Part shown: piece by piece, positions 52,206-63,152 of the stretch | How the letters are laid out: each line of letters begins with the position of its first letter | How positions within the stretch are numbered: the stretch's first letter is position 1 | DNA from: Kineococcus aurantiacus | GTDB taxonomy: Bacteria; Actinomycetota; Actinomycetes; Actinomycetales; Kineococcaceae | Length of the DNA stretch: 64,000 bases | NCBI RefSeq assembly: GCF_013409345.1 | Contig: NZ_JACCBB010000001.1 | Span: forward strand, 186,001 to 250,000 | Direction: 5' to 3' | The notes under the pieces: model-generated | Told to the model about the DNA's origin: nothing | Databases searched by the model: none | What the model saw: only the letters and a program-made list of their open reading frames with translations | Translations under genes and position numbers: made by a program

Positions 52206-52219
52206 TAGACTGCTGCCTC
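52206..52219 (+). promoter_or_regulatory. Leaderless-type -10 hexamer for the ABC transporter operon
   Basis: TAGACT at 52206-52211, then eight bases, then the GTG at 52220. Confidence 0.5.
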
Positions 52220-53182
52220 GTGGCGCTCGGTTCCCCCTCACCCGCGACGACCAAGGACGCCCCCCCGGACGCCGCGGTCGAGGTCCGCGACCTGCGCAAG
52301 GCCTACCGCGGCGGGCCCGCCGTCCTCGACGGCCTCTCCTTCCGCGCCGCCCGCGGCCGCGTCACCGCCCTGCTGGGCCCCAACGGCGCCGGCAAGACCA
52401 CCACGGTGGGGATCTGCGAGGGCCTGCACCGCGCCGACTCCGGCACCGTTCGCGTCCTGGGCCTGGACCCCGTCGCCGACGCCGCCCGGCTGCGCCCCCG
52501 GGTGGGCGTCATGCTGCAGGACGGCGGCCTGCCCACCGGCGTCGGGGCCCTGGAGGCGCTGCGGCACGTCGCCTCCCTGCACACCCACCCCCTGGACCTG
52601 GGCGCCCTGTCCGAGCGGCTGGGCCTGGGCTCCTTCGCCCGCACCCGGGTGCGCCGGCTGTCGGGGGGCCAGCGGCAGCGGCTGGCGATGGCCTGCGCCC
52701 TCGTGGGGCGCCCCGAGCTGGTCTTCCTCGACGAGCCCAGCGCCGGCCTGGACCCGCAGGCCCGGCTGGCCGTGTGGGACGTCGTGCGCGAGGTGCGCGA
52801 CGCCGGGGTCGCCGTCGTCCTGACCACCCACCTCATGGAGGAGGCCGAGCGCCTGGCCGACGACGTCGTCGTCGTCGACCACGGCAGGGTCGTCGCGACC
52901 GGCTCCCCCGAGGAGCTGACCCGCGGGCCGGCCTCGCTGAGCTTCCGCTCCCGCCCCGGCCTGCCGACCGACTCGCTGGCCCGGGCGCTGCCCGTCGGCG
53001 CCGAGGTCAGCGAGCTCGACGCGGGCCGGTACGTCGTCACCGGCGTCGACGTCGACCCCCGCGTCGTGGCGACGGTCACCAACTGGTGCGCCTCGCACGA
53101 CGTGCTGGCCGAGGGCGTCGGCCCCGTCCGGCGCACCCTGGAGGACGTGTTCCTCGACCTGACCGGGAGGACCCTGCGGTGA
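52220..53182 (+). CDS. ABC transporter ATP-binding protein (CcmA/DrrA-like)
   Basis: The product is 320 residues. Walker A is GPNGAGKTT (about 53-61), the signature LSGGQRQRLA, Walker B LVFLDEPSAGLDPQARL and the H-loop VVLTTHLMEEAERL. The C-terminal extension with VRRTLEDVFLDLTGRTLR is typical of DrrA-type drug or lipid exporters. It is coupled by a four-base overlap to the permease gene. The position beside sufR is conserved across actinobacteria. Substrate unknown. Confidence 0.9.
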   Translation: MALGSPSPATTKDAPPDAAVEVRDLRKAYRGGPAVLDGLSFRAARGRVTALLGPNGAGKTTTVGICEGLHRADSGTVRVLGLDPVADAARLRPRVGVMLQDGGLPTGVGALEALRHVASLHTHPLDLGALSERLGLGSFARTRVRRLSGGQRQRLAMACALVGRPELVFLDEPSAGLDPQARLAVWDVVREVRDAGVAVVLTTHLMEEAERLADDVVVVDHGRVVATGSPEELTRGPASLSFRSRPGLPTDSLARALPVGAEVSELDAGRYVVTGVDVDPRVVATVTNWCASHDVLAEGVGPVRRTLEDVFLDLTGRTLR

Positions 53183-53940
53183 GCACCGCCACCGGACGAC
53201 TCGACTTCACCCCCGCCGGCACCGCGACGCCGTTCGCGCGCCGCCTCCTGCGCCAGGCCGGCTTCGAGGCCGCGGTCGCGCTGCGCAACGGCGAGCAGCT
53301 GCTGCTGACCCTCCTCCTGCCGGTCCTGGTCCTCGTCGGGGTGACCCGCGTGGCCTCCCTGGACCTGGGTGCGGGCCCGCGGCCGGCGCTGGCCCTGGGG
53401 GGCGTCACCGCCCTGGCCGTGGTCTCCACCGCCTTCACCGGGCAGGCCATCGCCACCGGCTTCGACCGCCGCAACGGCGTGCTGCGCCTGCTGGCGACGT
53501 CGCCGCTGGGGCGCTCGGGGCTGCTGGCCGGCAAGGTCGCCGCGGTCCTGGTCCTCGTCGTCGTCCAGGTCGTCGTGCTGGGCCTGGTCGCCGTGGCCCT
53601 GGGGTGGTCACCGACCGTCGGCGCCCTCGCGGCCGTCCCGGCGCTGCTGCTGGGCGTGGCCGCCTTCACGGCCCTGGGGCTGCTGCTGGCCGGCACCGTG
53701 CGCGCCGAGGGCACGCTGGCCGTGGCCAACGCCGTGTGGGTGCTGCTGCTGGCCGGTGGCGGGCTCGTGCTGCCCTCCCCCCTCGGGCCGGCCGCGGCGC
53801 TGCTGCCCTCGGCGGCGCTGGGGACGGCGCTGCGCGAGGCCGTGGCCTCGGGGACCGTCGCGGCGGGGCCGCTGGCCGTGCTGGCCGCCTGGGCGGTGCT
53901 GTGCAGCCTGGCGTGCGCCCGCTGGTTCCGCTGGGAGTGA
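53179..53940 (+). CDS. ABC-2 type permease subunit
   Basis: The product is 253 residues with six predicted membrane helices. FARRLLRQAGFEAAVALRNGEQLLLTLLLPVLVLVGV is the N-terminal amphipathic helix plus helix 1, and AIATGFDRRNGVLRLLATSPLGRSGLLAGKV is the family motif region. It pairs with the upstream ATPase to form an exporter. GTG at 53179 overlaps the ATPase stop. A 15-base direct repeat runs across its stop codon. Confidence 0.87.
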   Translation: MSTATGRLDFTPAGTATPFARRLLRQAGFEAAVALRNGEQLLLTLLLPVLVLVGVTRVASLDLGAGPRPALALGGVTALAVVSTAFTGQAIATGFDRRNGVLRLLATSPLGRSGLLAGKVAAVLVLVVVQVVVLGLVAVALGWSPTVGALAAVPALLLGVAAFTALGLLLAGTVRAEGTLAVANAVWVLLLAGGGLVLPSPLGPAAALLPSAALGTALREAVASGTVAAGPLAVLAAWAVLCSLACARWFRWE

Positions 53941-53957
53941 GCCCGCTGGGAGTGAGC
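53928..53957 (+). repeat. Two tandem copies of a 15-base unit across the permease stop codon
   Basis: CCGCTGGGAGTGAGC occurs at 53928-53942 and again at 53943-53957, with a degenerate third copy to 53972. Each copy has an in-frame-looking TGA, so the duplication leaves the protein end unchanged. Confidence 0.6.
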
Positions 53958-54032
53958 CCGCTGCGGGTGGGCCGGCGGGGACCCGCCGGGGGTCCGCACC
54001 GGCGGTGAGGGCCCGCCCCGTGGCCGCCCGCC

Positions 54033-54072
54033 CCCGTCGACGCCGACGGGCGGGGCGACCCCCGGGGGGTCG
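54033..54072. terminator. GC-rich hairpins between converging permease and ctaB genes
   Basis: CCCGTCG pairs with CGACGGG across ACGC (54033-54050), and CGACCCCC with GGGGGTCG follows (54056-54072). They fill the 137-base gap between converging genes. Nothing else recognised lies in that gap, where related genomes often carry ctaA nearby. Confidence 0.4.
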
Positions 54073-54077
54073 GTCGG

Positions 54078-55097
54078 TCAGAACGGCCAGGCGAGCTTGA
54101 GGAACGGGTCCACCGCGACGGCCACCGACAGCAGCGTCAGGTACGTGATCGAGCCGTGGAAGACACCCATCGGGGAGATCCGGCGCAGCTGCTCCACGGT
54201 GCCCGCGTCACGGCCGCCGGTCTCCTGCTCGAAGCGGACGGCGCGGCGGTGCAGCCCGACGGTCTGGGCCAGGAAGCCGACGCCGAGCACGAGGGCGGCC
54301 ACGCCGTAGACGACACCGGCCCCGCCCAGCGGCACCAGCAGCAGCGAGCACAGCACCATCGCGACGGTGTAGAGCACGATCTGGCGCGAGACCGTCGTGG
54401 GCCGGGCCACGACCGGGAGCATGGGCACCCCCGCGTTGGCGTAGTCCTCCCGGTAGCGCACCGACAGCGGCCAGTAGTGCGGCGGGGTCCACAGGAAGAT
54501 GACGCCGAACAGCACGAACGGCGCCCACGACAGCGACCCCGTCACGGCCGTCCAGCCGATGAGGACCTGCATGCAGCCCGCGACACCGCCCCAGACGATG
54601 TTCTGCGACGTGCGGCGCTTGAGCAGCAGCGTGTACCCCACGACGTACAGCAGGATCGCGGCGACGGCCAGGGCGGCCGAGAGCACGTTGACGAACGCGA
54701 CGAACAGGGCCGTCGAGGCCACGCCCAGGACCGTGGCGAACACCAGCGCCTGCCGGGGCGTGACGGCCCCGGTGACCAGGGGCCGGTTCTCGGTGCGCTT
54801 CATGAGCGCGTCGATGTCGCGGTCGAAGTAGCAGTTCAGGGTGTTCGCGCAGCCCGCGGCCAGCGCACCCCCGACGAAGGTCGTCAGGATGAGCCAGCCC
54901 GAGGGCAGACCCCCGGCCGCGAAGAGCATCACGGGGATCGTCGTGATGAGCAGCAGCTCGACGATGCGGGGTTTGGTGAGGGCGACGTAGGCGGCGGCCC
55001 GGGGGAAGCGCGGGGGGCGCCCGCTGCGGCGCCGTCCCAGCAAGCTGGTCCGGGAGTGCGCAGGGGCGTCGGAGAGACGCGGGTCGGCGACGGTCAC
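54078..55097 (-). CDS. ctaB: Protoheme IX farnesyltransferase (heme O synthase) CtaB
   Basis: The product is 339 residues and a polytopic UbiA-type prenyltransferase with about nine helices. It adds farnesyl to heme b to make heme O for the cytochrome oxidase. The diphosphate-binding motif [20 protein letters not shown] is intact, as is [17 protein letters not shown]. The start chosen is GTG at 55097, which has GAGG five bases upstream; a TTG at 55121 would add eight residues. The partner heme A synthase gene ctaA is not in this window. Confidence 0.92.
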   Translation of the reverse strand: MTVADPRLSDAPAHSRTSLLGRRRSGRPPRFPRAAAYVALTKPRIVELLLITTIPVMLFAAGGLPSGWLILTTFVGGALAAGCANTLNCYFDRDIDALMKRTENRPLVTGAVTPRQALVFATVLGVASTALFVAFVNVLSAALAVAAILLYVVGYTLLLKRRTSQNIVWGGVAGCMQVLIGWTAVTGSLSWAPFVLFGVIFLWTPPHYWPLSVRYREDYANAGVPMLPVVARPTTVSRQIVLYTVAMVLCSLLLVPLGGAGVVYGVAALVLGVGFLAQTVGLHRRAVRFEQETGGRDAGTVEQLRRISPMGVFHGSITYLTLLSVAVAVDPFLKLAWPF

Positions 55098-55209
55098 AGT
55101 GTCCTCGGGGCGAGGCGGCAACGGGCGCTCACGAGCTTACGCCTCTGCTACGCAGTGTCGTATCGGACCTCGCCGCGGGCGGGCCGCGCCGGGACGTCGC
55201 CGGGTCCTC

Positions 55210-55264
55210 CGGCGGTCCCCCGACGGTCCCCCGGCGGTCCCCCAGCGGTCCCTCGGCGGCCCTG
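55210..55264. repeat. Five tandem 11-base units between ctaB and tkt
   Basis: Units of the form CGGCGGTCCCC repeat with an 11-base period (variants CGACGGTCCCC, CAGCGGTCCCT, CGGCGGCCCTG). They lie in the divergent intergenic region, about 60 bases before the tkt leader promoter. The period is close to one DNA turn, so each unit would face the same side of the helix. Confidence 0.6.
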
Positions 55265-55321
55265 CGGCGCCCGGCCCCCTAGGGGGCACCCCTGCCCAGA
55301 GGCGTCGGACCCCCCGGCGAG

Positions 55322-55335
55322 TAGGCTGACCTGTG
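55322..55335 (+). promoter_or_regulatory. Leaderless-type -10 hexamer before the tkt leader ORF
   Basis: TAGGCT at 55322-55327, then eight bases, then GTG at 55336. It is likely the promoter of the tkt operon. Confidence 0.5.
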
Positions 55336-55523
55336 GTGACGCACCCCACACCGTCGGCCGACGAGTCGACTCCCGTGGGGAGCCCACCGCAGACGCACGC
55401 CTCGGTCGCCGGGCCACGACGCACCGCCCGGCACGCGACGGAAGACGACAGAGCGGACCACGGCCGGTCCCCCACCGCCAACCGGGCGCTGGTCGGTCAG
55501 CTGGTTCGCACGGGAGGAGACAC

Positions 55524-55527
<4 letters not shown>
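55336..55527 (+). CDS. Short ORF translationally coupled to tkt (possible leader peptide)
   Basis: The frame is 63 codons from GTG at 55336 (or 64 from 55333). It ends at a TGA overlapping the tkt GTG by four bases, and GGAGGAGAC in its last codons is the tkt ribosome site. The peptide is hydrophilic, rich in Thr, Pro, His, Arg and Asp, with no known domain. GC at third positions is lower than in neighbouring genes (about 80 percent by eye, including AGA and CGA codons), which argues against a conserved protein. A role as a translated leader controlling tkt is possible. Confidence 0.4.
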
Positions 55528-57614
<2,087 letters not shown>

Positions 57615-57620
57615 CACCGG

Positions 57621-57651
57621 ACCCGGGGGCCCGCACCGCGGGTCCCCGGGT
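57621..57651 (+). terminator. Strong hairpin between tkt and tal
   Basis: ACCCGGGGGCCCGC pairs with GCGGGTCCCCGGGT (one G-T pair) across the loop ACC, just after the tkt stop. It may weaken read-through or stabilise processed mRNA, giving different levels of tkt and tal. Confidence 0.5.
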
Positions 57652-57712
57652 TCCCTGCGGGCGCCGTCCCGGCGCCCACCCCTCAAGTGGAACCCCGGAA
57701 CGGAGAAACCCC

Positions 57713-58834
57713 GTGAGCACCAACCTCGAGACCCTGCACACCCACGGCGTGTCGGTCTGGCTGGACGACCTGTCCCGCGAGCTGACCGACGGCGGTGAGC
57801 TGCAGCGCCTGGTCGACCTCGGCGTCCTGGGCGTCACGTCCAACCCCACGATCTTCGCCACCGCCCTGTCCAAGGGCGACCGCTACACCGAGCAGGTCAC
57901 CGAGCTCGTCAAGGCCGGCGCCGACACCGAGAAGGCCGTCTTCGAGATCACGACCGAGGACGTCCGCCGCGCCGCCGACATCCTCAAGCCGGTCTTCGAC
58001 CGCACCGACGGCCTCGACGGCCGCGTCTCCCTCGAGGTCGACCCGCGCCTGGCCCGCGACACCGCCGCGACCGAGGAGTCGGCCCGCCAGCTGTGGAAGG
58101 CGGTCGGCAAGGAGAACCTCTACATCAAGATCCCCGCGACCGTCGAGGGTCTGGCCGCCATCTCCACCGCCCTGTCCGAGGGCATCAGCGTCAACGTCAC
58201 GCTGATCTTCTCCCTGGACCGCTACCGCGCCGTCATGCAGGCGTTCCTGACGGGTCTGGAGCAGGCCAAGGTCAACGGCCACGACCTGTCCAAGATCGAG
58301 TCGGTCGCCTCCTTCTTCGTCTCCCGCGTCGACACCGAGATCGACAAGCGCCTCGACGAGGTCGGCACCGACGAGGCGAAGGCGCTGCGCTCCAAGGCGG
58401 GTCTGGCCAACGCGCGCCTGGCGTACCAGGCCTACGAGGAGGTCTTCTCCACCCCGCGCTGGCAGGTCCTCAAGGAGTCCGGCGCGCGGGCGCAGCGGCC
58501 GCTGTGGGCCTCGACCGGCGTCAAGGACCCGAACCTGCCGGACACCCTGTACGTCACCGGGCTCGTCGCCCCGAACACGGTGAACACCATGCCGGGCAAG
58601 ACGCTGGACGCGACGGTCGACCACGCCGAGGTCACCGGGGACACCATCCGCGGCTCCTACGGCGAGTCCCAGCAGGTCCTGGACGACCTGGAGCGCCTGG
58701 GGATCTCCTACACCGAGGTCGTGGAGCTGCTGGAGACCGAGGGCCTGGACAAGTTCGAGAAGAGCTGGGTCGAACTGCTGCAGACCGTCACCGACGAACT
58801 GGAGCGCGTGAAGACGCAGGTCGACGCCCAGTGA
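57713..58834 (+). CDS. tal: Transaldolase
   Basis: The product is 373 residues, the longer actinobacterial type. It transfers dihydroxyacetone units between sugar phosphates. The Schiff-base lysine is Lys139 in [21 protein letters not shown] (about 40-48) and [13 protein letters not shown] are conserved. GTG at 57713 begins [20 protein letters not shown] and has CGGAG-type ribosome site upstream. The stop overlaps zwf by four bases. Confidence 0.95.
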   Translation: MSTNLETLHTHGVSVWLDDLSRELTDGGELQRLVDLGVLGVTSNPTIFATALSKGDRYTEQVTELVKAGADTEKAVFEITTEDVRRAADILKPVFDRTDGLDGRVSLEVDPRLARDTAATEESARQLWKAVGKENLYIKIPATVEGLAAISTALSEGISVNVTLIFSLDRYRAVMQAFLTGLEQAKVNGHDLSKIESVASFFVSRVDTEIDKRLDEVGTDEAKALRSKAGLANARLAYQAYEEVFSTPRWQVLKESGARAQRPLWASTGVKDPNLPDTLYVTGLVAPNTVNTMPGKTLDATVDHAEVTGDTIRGSYGESQQVLDDLERLGISYTEVVELLETEGLDKFEKSWVELLQTVTDELERVKTQVDAQ

Positions 58835-60372
58835 GCCCCGCGCGGGTGTCGCCCGCAGAGAACCCGCTGCGCGATCCCCGGGACAAGCGGCTCCCGCGCA
58901 TCGCCGGCCCGTGCGGCATGGTCATGTTCGGCGTGACGGGCGACCTCGCCCGCAAGAAGCTCATGCCGGCCATCTACGACCTGTCCAACCGCGGCCTGCT
59001 CCCGCCGGGCTTCGCCCTCACGGGCTTCGCCCGGCGGGACTGGGTGGACCAGGACTTCGGCAAGATCGTCTACGACTCGGTCCGGCAGCACGCCCGCACC
59101 CCGTTCCGCGAGTCGGTGTGGGCCCAGCTGGCCGAGGGTTTCCGGTTCGTGCCCGGTGAGTTCGACGACGACGAGGCGTTCGACCAGCTCGCCTCGACCG
59201 TCGCCGACCTGGACCGGGTCCGCGGTACCGGCGGGAACCACGCGTTCTACATGTCGATCCCGCCGCGCTTCTTCCCCGTGGTCGCCAAGCAGCTGGCGCG
59301 CAGCGGCCTGAGCGCCCAGCACGGGGACCAGTGGCGCCGGGTCGTCATCGAGAAGCCGTTCGGGCACGACCTGAAGTCGGCGCGCGAGCTGAACGCCGTG
59401 GTGGAGAACGTGTTCCCGCCGGACTCGGTGTTCCGCATCGACCACTACCTGGGCAAGGAGACGGTCCAGAACATCCTGGCGCTGCGCTTCGCCAACCAGA
59501 TGTTCGAGCCGCTGTGGAACGCCAACCACGTCGACCACGTGCAGATCACCATGGCCGAGGACATCGGCATCGGTGGTCGCGCGGGGTACTACGACGGCAT
59601 CGGCGCGGCCCGCGACGTCATCCAGAACCACCTGCTGCAGCTGCTGGCGCTGACCGCCATGGAGGAGCCGGTCTCCTTCGACGCGGCGGACCTGCGCGCC
59701 GAGAAGGCCAAGGTCCTCTCGGCGGTGCGCCCGGCCAAGGACATCGCGCGTTCGACCGCCCGCGGGCAGTACGCCGCGGGCTGGCAGGGTTCGGAGTACG
59801 TCAAGGGCTACCTGGACGAGGACGGCATCCCGGCCGACTCCACGACCGAGACGTTCGCGGCGATCGAGCTGGAGATCGACACGCGCCGCTGGGCGGGCGT
59901 GCCGTTCTACCTGCGGGCCGGCAAGCGCCTGGGCCGGCGGGTCACGGAGATCGCGGTCGTCTTCAAGCGCGCCCCGCACCTGCCGTTCGAGAGCACCGCC
60001 ACCGAGGAGCTGGGGCAGAACGCCCTGGTGATCCGGGTGCAGCCCGACGAGGGCATCACCATGCGCTTCGGCTCCAAGGTCCCGGGCACCGCGATGGAGG
60101 TGCGCGACGTGACCATGGACTTCGGCTACGGCCACGCCTTCACCGAGTCCAGCCCCGAGGCCTACGAGCGGCTCATCCTCGACGTCCTGCTGGGGGACCC
60201 GCCGCTGTTCCCCAGCCACACCGAGGTCGAGCTGTCCTGGAAGGTCCTGGACCCGATCACGTCGTTCTGGGCCAAGAACGGCAAGCCCGAGCCGTACGCG
60301 TCCGGCAACTGGGGCCCGGCCTCGGCCCACGCCATGCTCGAACGGTCCGGCCGGCAGTGGCGGCGACCGTGA
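58831..60372 (+). CDS. zwf: Glucose-6-phosphate 1-dehydrogenase
   Basis: The product is 513 residues. It oxidises glucose 6-phosphate with NADP+, feeding the oxidative pentose phosphate branch that supplies NADPH. The cofactor loop [10 protein letters not shown] (34-43), [10 protein letters not shown] and the substrate motif RIDHYLGKE (202-210) are complete. GTG at 58831 overlaps the tal stop (GTGA). OpcA, its regulatory partner, follows. Confidence 0.96.
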   Translation: MSPARVSPAENPLRDPRDKRLPRIAGPCGMVMFGVTGDLARKKLMPAIYDLSNRGLLPPGFALTGFARRDWVDQDFGKIVYDSVRQHARTPFRESVWAQLAEGFRFVPGEFDDDEAFDQLASTVADLDRVRGTGGNHAFYMSIPPRFFPVVAKQLARSGLSAQHGDQWRRVVIEKPFGHDLKSARELNAVVENVFPPDSVFRIDHYLGKETVQNILALRFANQMFEPLWNANHVDHVQITMAEDIGIGGRAGYYDGIGAARDVIQNHLLQLLALTAMEEPVSFDAADLRAEKAKVLSAVRPAKDIARSTARGQYAAGWQGSEYVKGYLDEDGIPADSTTETFAAIELEIDTRRWAGVPFYLRAGKRLGRRVTEIAVVFKRAPHLPFESTATEELGQNALVIRVQPDEGITMRFGSKVPGTAMEVRDVTMDFGYGHAFTESSPEAYERLILDVLLGDPPLFPSHTEVELSWKVLDPITSFWAKNGKPEPYASGNWGPASAHAMLERSGRQWRRP

Positions 60373-60415
60373 TTCGCGCCGCGACCGCCCCCCAGAGCAC
60401 GCAGGAGGTCCCGCG

Positions 60416-61693
60416 ATGATCATCGACCTGCCCAGCACGTCGACCAGCGCCATCAACAAGGCCATGGTCGACCTGCGCGACTCCGGCGGCGCCGTGGCGC
60501 TCGGCCGGGTCCTGACCCTGGTCGTCATCACCGACGACGCCCACGCCGAGGACGCCATCTCGGCGGCCAACGAGGCCAGCCGCGAGCACCCCTGCCGGGT
60601 GCTCGTGCTGGCCCGCGGGAACAAGCGCGGTGCCGCGCGCCTCGACGCGCAGATCCGCGTCGGCGGCGACGCCGGGGCCAGCGAGGTCATCGTGCTGCGC
60701 GCGTACGGCCCGCTGGTGGAGCACGGCGAGACGACCATCGTCTCCCTGCTGCTGCCGGACGCGCCGATCGTGGCGTACTGGCCCGGGGTGGCCCCCGAGG
60801 ACCTGCGCAGCGACGCCATCGGGCGGATCGCCCAGCGCCGCATCACCGACTCGGCCGAGGCGCGCGACCCCGCCAGGGCGCTGGAGGCGCGCCGGGCGAC
60901 GTACCGGGCCGGGGACACCGATCTGGCCTGGACGCGGCTGACGAACTGGCGCGCGCTGCTGGCCGCGGCCCTGGACCAGCCGCCCTACGAGCCGGTCACC
61001 TCCATCACGGTGGCCGGGGCCCCGGACAGCCCGAGCACCGAACTGCTCGCGGCGTGGCTGGCGGCCAAGCTCAAGGCCCCGGTCGTGCGGGCCCGCACCC
61101 GCAAGGGCACGGGCGTGCAGAGCGTGCGCCTGGAGCGCAAGTCCGGTGCGGTGGAACTGATCCGCCCGGACCAGAACGTCGCCACCCTCACCCAGCCGGG
61201 GCAGCCGGACCGGCGCCTGTCGCTGGCCCGGCGCCCGGTCAAGGACTGCCTGACCGAGGAGCTGCGCCGCTTGGACCCCGACGACGTCTACGGGCAGGTC
61301 CTGGCCGAGGGGCTGCCGCAGGTCGGCAAGAAGGTCATGTCGGTGCGCGACGCCGAGAACGCCGGGAAGCTGTCCGGCACGCGCAACGCCGCGGCCCGCC
61401 AGGCCGCGGCCGAGCGCGCCTCGGCCCGCGTCTCGCGCAGCATGAAGGGCGAGCCGCCCGAGCCCGAGCGCGGTGACGGGACGACGCCCGCCAACGAGGA
61501 GCACGGCACGGCCGCCGCTCCCCGGCGGGCGAGGGCGAAGAAGGCCGCCCCCGCGCGAGCCGCCGCCGCCGCGGCGACGAGCACCCCCGGCAGCACCGGC
61601 ACCGGCGGCACGACGCCGCCGGCCCCGCGCCAGCGGGCGACGGCCAAGCGCACGACGGCCAAGCGCGCGGCGGCGAAGGGGACGAGCGCGTGA
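60416..61693 (+). CDS. opcA: Glucose-6-phosphate dehydrogenase assembly protein OpcA, with a histone-like basic tail
   Basis: The product is 425 residues, longer than the usual 300-350. The OpcA domain (about 1-335) is clear: IIDLPSTSTSAINKAMVDLR, ASREHPCRVLVL, LPDAPIVAYWPG, RRITDSAEARDP and RDAENAGKLSGTRNA. It helps assemble and redox-regulate Zwf. Residues after about 342 are low-complexity Ala, Lys, Arg, Pro and Thr (ARAKKAAPARAAAA, then RTTAKRAAAKGT), like a histone H1/HupS tail, and should be disordered and nucleic-acid binding. The ATG has AGGAGG upstream. The stop overlaps pgl by four bases. Confidence 0.9.
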   Translation: MIIDLPSTSTSAINKAMVDLRDSGGAVALGRVLTLVVITDDAHAEDAISAANEASREHPCRVLVLARGNKRGAARLDAQIRVGGDAGASEVIVLRAYGPLVEHGETTIVSLLLPDAPIVAYWPGVAPEDLRSDAIGRIAQRRITDSAEARDPARALEARRATYRAGDTDLAWTRLTNWRALLAAALDQPPYEPVTSITVAGAPDSPSTELLAAWLAAKLKAPVVRARTRKGTGVQSVRLERKSGAVELIRPDQNVATLTQPGQPDRRLSLARRPVKDCLTEELRRLDPDDVYGQVLAEGLPQVGKKVMSVRDAENAGKLSGTRNAAARQAAAERASARVSRSMKGEPPEPERGDGTTPANEEHGTAAAPRRARAKKAAPARAAAAAATSTPGSTGTGGTTPPAPRQRATAKRTTAKRAAAKGTSA

Positions 61694-62451
61694 CGCGCCC
61701 GGGCACCCTCGTCGTGCGCCACCCGTCCCCGGACCTGCTGGCCTCGGCCACGGCGGGCCGCCTGCTGGCGGCCATCGCCGACGCGCAGGCGGCGCGGGGC
61801 GTGGCGCACGTGTCGCTGACCGGCGGGACGATCGGCGGCAAGACCCTCGCCGCCGTGGCGTCCTCCCCCGCGCGCGACGCGGTGGACTGGGGGCGGGTGC
61901 ACTTCTGGTGGTCCGACGAGCGGTTCCTGCCGACCGGTGACCCCGAGCGCAACGCGACCCAGGCGCAGGAAGCGCTGCTGACGGCCCTGCAGGAGGGGCC
62001 GGGTCTGGACCTGGCCACGGTGCACTACCCGCCGGCGACCGACGGTCCCGACGGGGACGACCTCGACACGGCCGCCGCGCGCTACGCCGCCGAGCTGCTG
62101 CGGTTCGGCGCCGGCGCGGAGGCGCCCGAGTTCGACGTCCTGCTGCTGGGCATGGGCCCCGACGGGCACGTCGCCTCGCTGTTCCCGCACCACCCCGGCC
62201 TGGGCCGGGACGACTCCAGCGTCGTGGGGGTGCGGGAGTCGCCCAAGCCCCCGCCGTTGCGGGTGTCGTTCACCTTCGGGGCCATCGCCCGCGCCCGCGA
62301 GGTGTGGCTGGTGGCCTCCGGCGCCGAGAAGGCCGCCGCGGTCGCCCGCGGTGTCGCCGCCGGCGACGTCGCGCAGACCCCGGCCGCGGGCGTGGCCGGG
62401 ACCGAGCGGACGCTGTGGCTCGTGGACGAGGCGGCTGCCGCCGACCTGTGA
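61690..62451 (+). CDS. pgl: 6-phosphogluconolactonase (DevB type)
   Basis: The product is 253 residues. It hydrolyses 6-phosphogluconolactone, the second step of the oxidative branch. Family segments are VSLTGGTIGGKTLAAV, WGRVHFWWSDERFLPTGDPERN, LLGMGPDGHVASLFPHH and FTFGAIARAREVWLVASGAEKA. GTG at 61690 overlaps the opcA stop (GTGA). It is last in the operon and is followed by a near-perfect terminator. Confidence 0.94.
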   Translation: MTRPGTLVVRHPSPDLLASATAGRLLAAIADAQAARGVAHVSLTGGTIGGKTLAAVASSPARDAVDWGRVHFWWSDERFLPTGDPERNATQAQEALLTALQEGPGLDLATVHYPPATDGPDGDDLDTAAARYAAELLRFGAGAEAPEFDVLLLGMGPDGHVASLFPHHPGLGRDDSSVVGVRESPKPPPLRVSFTFGAIARAREVWLVASGAEKAAAVARGVAAGDVAQTPAAGVAGTERTLWLVDEAAAADL

Positions 62452-62459
62452 GCCCCCGC

Positions 62460-62509
62460 ACGCACGCGAAAGCCCCCCGCAGCCGGCTGCGGGGGGCTTT
62501 CGCGTGCGT
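62460..62509. terminator. Perfect 25-base inverted repeat between pgl and rbpA
   Basis: The two halves 62460-62484 and 62485-62509 are exact reverse complements. The arms contain GCGAAAGCCCCCCGCAG and end in AGCC/GGCT at the centre, and CTTTCG appears on the downstream side. It serves both converging genes and is the strongest terminator in the window. Confidence 0.85.
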
Positions 62510-62522
62510 GGTGACCGGTGGG

Positions 62523-62873
62523 TCAGCGGATGAGGCCGCGGGCGCGCAGGCTCTCGAGCGCCTCGTTGAGGATGGCCTCGCCGTCGGAGTCCGAGCGACG
62601 CTCCTTCACGTACGCCAGGTGCGTCTTGTACGGCTCGTTCTTCGGCGGGGCGGGCGGGTTGGCCCGGTCGGTGCCCGCCGGGAACCCGCACCGCGGGCAG
62701 TCCCAGGTCTCGGGCGGCTCGACCCCGGACTCCTCGGCGAAGCTGGGCTTGGTCTCGTGCCCGTTGGCGCACCAGTAGGAGATCCGGATGCGGGGAGCGG
62801 TGTCCCCCCGCTCGGCTTCGCCCATGGGGCCGGCGCCGACCCTGCTGCCTCGGATGGCGTTGCCACCTGCCAC
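62523..62873 (-). CDS. rbpA: RNA polymerase-binding protein RbpA
   Basis: The product is 116 residues. RbpA is an actinobacterial transcription factor that binds RNA polymerase and group 1 and some group 2 sigma factors and stabilises open complexes. The zinc-binding ribbon is ISYWCANGHETKPSF plus CPRCGFPAG (cysteines at about 35, 59, 62 and His39). The sigma-interacting C-terminal segment THLAYVKERRSDSDGEAILNEAL is complete. It lies 14 bases after secG on the same strand. Confidence 0.95.
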   Translation of the reverse strand: MAGGNAIRGSRVGAGPMGEAERGDTAPRIRISYWCANGHETKPSFAEESGVEPPETWDCPRCGFPAGTDRANPPAPPKNEPYKTHLAYVKERRSDSDGEAILNEALESLRARGLIR

Positions 62874-62886
62874 GTCGGTCGTCTCC

Positions 62887-63138
62887 TCAGAACTCGTTGG
62901 TGAAGCGCTCGACGAGGCCGAGCAGCACGACGGTCGCGAACCAGACGCAGCCGATCGTGACGGTGAACCGGTTGAGGTTGCGCTCCGCCATGCTGGACCC
63001 GGACAGGCTGGTGGTCACGCCCCCGCCGAACATGTCCGACAGCCCACCGCCCTTGCCCTTGTGGAGCAGGATCAGCAGGGTCAGGAACAGGCTGGAGATC
63101 GCGAGGATCACCTGCAGCACGATGCGGAGGACGCTCAC
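62887..63138 (-). CDS. secG: Preprotein translocase subunit SecG
   Basis: The product is 83 residues with two membrane helices (about 4-24 and 59-79) and the conserved loop LLHKGKGGGLSDMFGGG between. It is the accessory subunit of the SecYEG channel. It lies 14 bases downstream of tpiA, the usual actinobacterial order gap-pgk-tpiA-secG. Confidence 0.94.
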   Translation of the reverse strand: MSVLRIVLQVILAISSLFLTLLILLHKGKGGGLSDMFGGGVTTSLSGSSMAERNLNRFTVTIGCVWFATVVLLGLVERFTNEF

Positions 63139-63152
63139 CGGGTCAGCTTAGG

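Noticed and set aside
52147-53178. A long N-terminal extension of the ABC permease frame
   Set aside because: It lies in the wrong frame inside the ATPase gene and is Arg/Pro-rich. The GTGA overlap at 53179 marks the true start.
55098-55332. A further gene in the largest gap
   Set aside because: Frames there are short and low in coding bias. The region is better explained by promoters and 11-base repeats.
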